Assembly (NCBI GenBank): GCA_023277325.1
Contig: JALRIQ010000085.1
Span: forward strand, 1-16,539
DNA length: 16,539 nucleotides
Direction: 5' to 3'
Source of the DNA: Bacteroidia bacterium
GTDB taxonomy: Bacteria; Bacteroidota; Bacteroidia; UBA8524
Shown here: piece after piece, positions 15,517-16,539 of the stretch
Numbering within the stretch: position 1 is the stretch's first letter
Layout of the letters: each line of letters begins with the position of its first letter
Notes under the pieces: generated by a model
The model's database searches: none
Seen by the model: the letters and a program-made list of their open reading frames with translations, nothing else
Told to the model about the DNA's origin: nothing
Position numbers and translations under genes: made by a program

Positions 15517-16407
15517 TTAGTCTCGGATAATTTTTGGAGAATCTTGTAGAAAATCGGGGCGCTCCATTCTCACGTTCCAAGAGCTCCCGTCAATAGGGTG
15601 TTTGAAGCCGATTGAAGCACTGCAGAGGTATAAGCGGTCGGCTTCTTTCCCTCCATAACGTTGGTCTCCTAGTAAAGGTGCTCCGATTGATGCCATATGG
15701 ATTCTAACCTGGTGTGTTCGGCCTGTTTCCGTTTTGCATTGGTAGATATAAAATTCACCTACTTGCTCCAAATATTGAAAATGGGTTCGCGCTTCCTTCC
15801 CACCTTCGATGATGCCAATATTGAATGGATTGTCGGGATCTCGGCCCAATGGCGCATCCACGAGGCCTTTCTCCTGCGCTGACTTAGAAGCACTGGCCAC
15901 AAAATAACTTCTGCGAATTTCTCCATTCCGCATTTGTGTCATCAAATATTCATAAGCCTCTTTGGTCTTGGCGCAAAGCATCAAGCCAGAGGTGCCTCTA
16001 TCAAGTCGGTGAATGAGTCCGTTTTGTAATCCTGTTTGCTGGGTTTCCTGAAAATGCCAGGCAAGTGCATTTAATAAGGTGCCGTAGAAAACACCAAGTC
16101 CTGCATGACAAGCCATGCCACTTGGTTTTTGAACAATGAGCAGGTGTTCATCTTCATAGGCGATACGCAGGGGAATATTTTCGGGGAAGATTTTGGGTTG
16201 ATCGAAATGGGTGGTATCCACTTCAACAATATCCCCTTTATGAAGGCCATGCTCGGCCACGACAATATCTCCATTGACTTTCACCATTCCTTTATGAAAG
16301 GCCACGTCGAGACGTTGCGGACTCATCTTTCGAATTCGACCTTGAAGGTAGGATGTGGCTGATCGTCCCTCGTAATTTCCAGGTATTTTAAAACTATGCT
16401 GACTCAT
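15517..16407 (-). CDS. RluA-family 23S rRNA/tRNA pseudouridine synthase
   Basis: This enzyme isomerises uridine to pseudouridine in structured RNA. The 296-residue protein has an N-terminal S4-like RNA-binding domain (about 10-65, with KGMVKVNGDIVV and a ...KGDIVEV end) and the catalytic domain from about 80. The family signature GLIHRLDRGTSGL (130-142) holds the catalytic Asp136. TETGRTHQVRIHMASIG (226-242) and LGDQRYGG (246-253) follow as in RluA/C/D. Which RNA position it modifies cannot be decided from sequence, so no rluC/rluD symbol is given. The start ATG overlaps the stop of the upstream gene by 4 bases (ATGA), which points to translational coupling. Confidence 0.93.
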   Translation of the reverse strand: MSQHSFKIPGNYEGRSATSYLQGRIRKMSPQRLDVAFHKGMVKVNGDIVVAEHGLHKGDIVEVDTTHFDQPKIFPENIPLRIAYEDEHLLIVQKPSGMACHAGLGVFYGTLLNALAWHFQETQQTGLQNGLIHRLDRGTSGLMLCAKTKEAYEYLMTQMRNGEIRRSYFVASASKSAQEKGLVDAPLGRDPDNPFNIGIIEGGKEARTHFQYLEQVGEFYIYQCKTETGRTHQVRIHMASIGAPLLGDQRYGGKEADRLYLCSASIGFKHPIDGSSWNVRMERPDFLQDSPKIIRD

Positions 16408-16539
16408 CGCCAGGGACGATTCAAAATTTTATCACTTACCTGAATACGGCCCGTTTCCCATTTGTTATAATTTCGAATGGTATTACTGAGGTAGGGGGTT
16501 AATGGATTTAATTGATCGGCGTTGAACAGGCCAGACTGT
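16404..16539 (-). CDS. C-terminal tail of an unrecognised protein (5' end outside window)
   Basis: The frame is open from the right edge on the minus strand for 44 codons and ends at TGA 16406-16404. It reads ...QLNPLTPYLSNTIRNYNKWE...VSDKILNRPWR. I do not recognise the family. That it is a real gene is supported by its ATGA overlap with the pseudouridine synthase start, a common operon arrangement, and by the absence of any stop over the visible stretch. The tail is basic and shows no hydrophobic segment. Confidence 0.55.
   Translation of the reverse strand, partial: QSGLFNADQLNPLTPYLSNTIRNYNKWETGRIQVSDKILNRPWR

Overview
The window looks like chromosomal DNA of a member of the Bacteroidota, probably a Flavobacteriia/Cytophagia-type organism; genus cannot be told from sequence alone. 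The reasons are two secreted proteins with type IX secretion (T9SS) sorting domains (one type A, one gliding-motility-associated type B), short AT-rich intergenic gaps without strong Shine-Dalgarno sequences, and repeated matches to the Bacteroidota -7 promoter element TAnnTTTG. I see no mobile element, CRISPR array, tRNA or rRNA.

Layout. (1) Positions 1-1599, plus strand: the 3' end of homogentisate 1,2-dioxygenase followed by 4-hydroxyphenylpyruvate dioxygenase, two consecutive steps of tyrosine degradation, closed by a strong terminator. (2) 1680-2417: a LOG-family nucleotide phosphoribohydrolase-like gene whose stop overlaps the stop of a convergent gene. (3) 2414-7207, minus strand: a tightly packed three-gene cluster reading from 7207 downwards, namely a 1248-residue T9SS type B surface/secreted protein, a lipoprotein, and a small exported protein with two hydrophobic segments. 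(4) 7276-10468, plus strand: methionyl-tRNA formyltransferase (fmt, with a TTG start) and a 732-residue secreted protein related to peptide-N-glycosidase F (PNGase F), ending in a T9SS type A signal. (5) 10501-12249: a Smr-domain protein (minus) divergent from an L-2-hydroxyglutarate oxidase-like FAD enzyme (plus). (6) 12302-13231, minus: two small exported proteins, one built of MORN/YwqK-like repeats and one a lone carboxypeptidase-regulatory-like domain. (7) 13456-16539, minus: DNA gyrase subunit B, an RluA-family pseudouridine synthase, and the C-terminal tail of an unrecognised gene that overlaps the synthase start by 4 bases.

Most of the window is housekeeping plus cell-envelope/secretion cargo. 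The most notable item is the PNGase F-like protein. It keeps the main catalytic Asp, one catalytic Glu and all six disulfide cysteines of PNGase F, but it carries an insertion of about 110 residues and seems to lack the equivalent of Glu118. A second recurring signal is a TAnnTTTG octamer just upstream of six genes, three times as the identical TAAATTTG. One of the six, before hppD, also has a well-spaced TTTG -33 box and lies inside a 14-bp tandem repeat.
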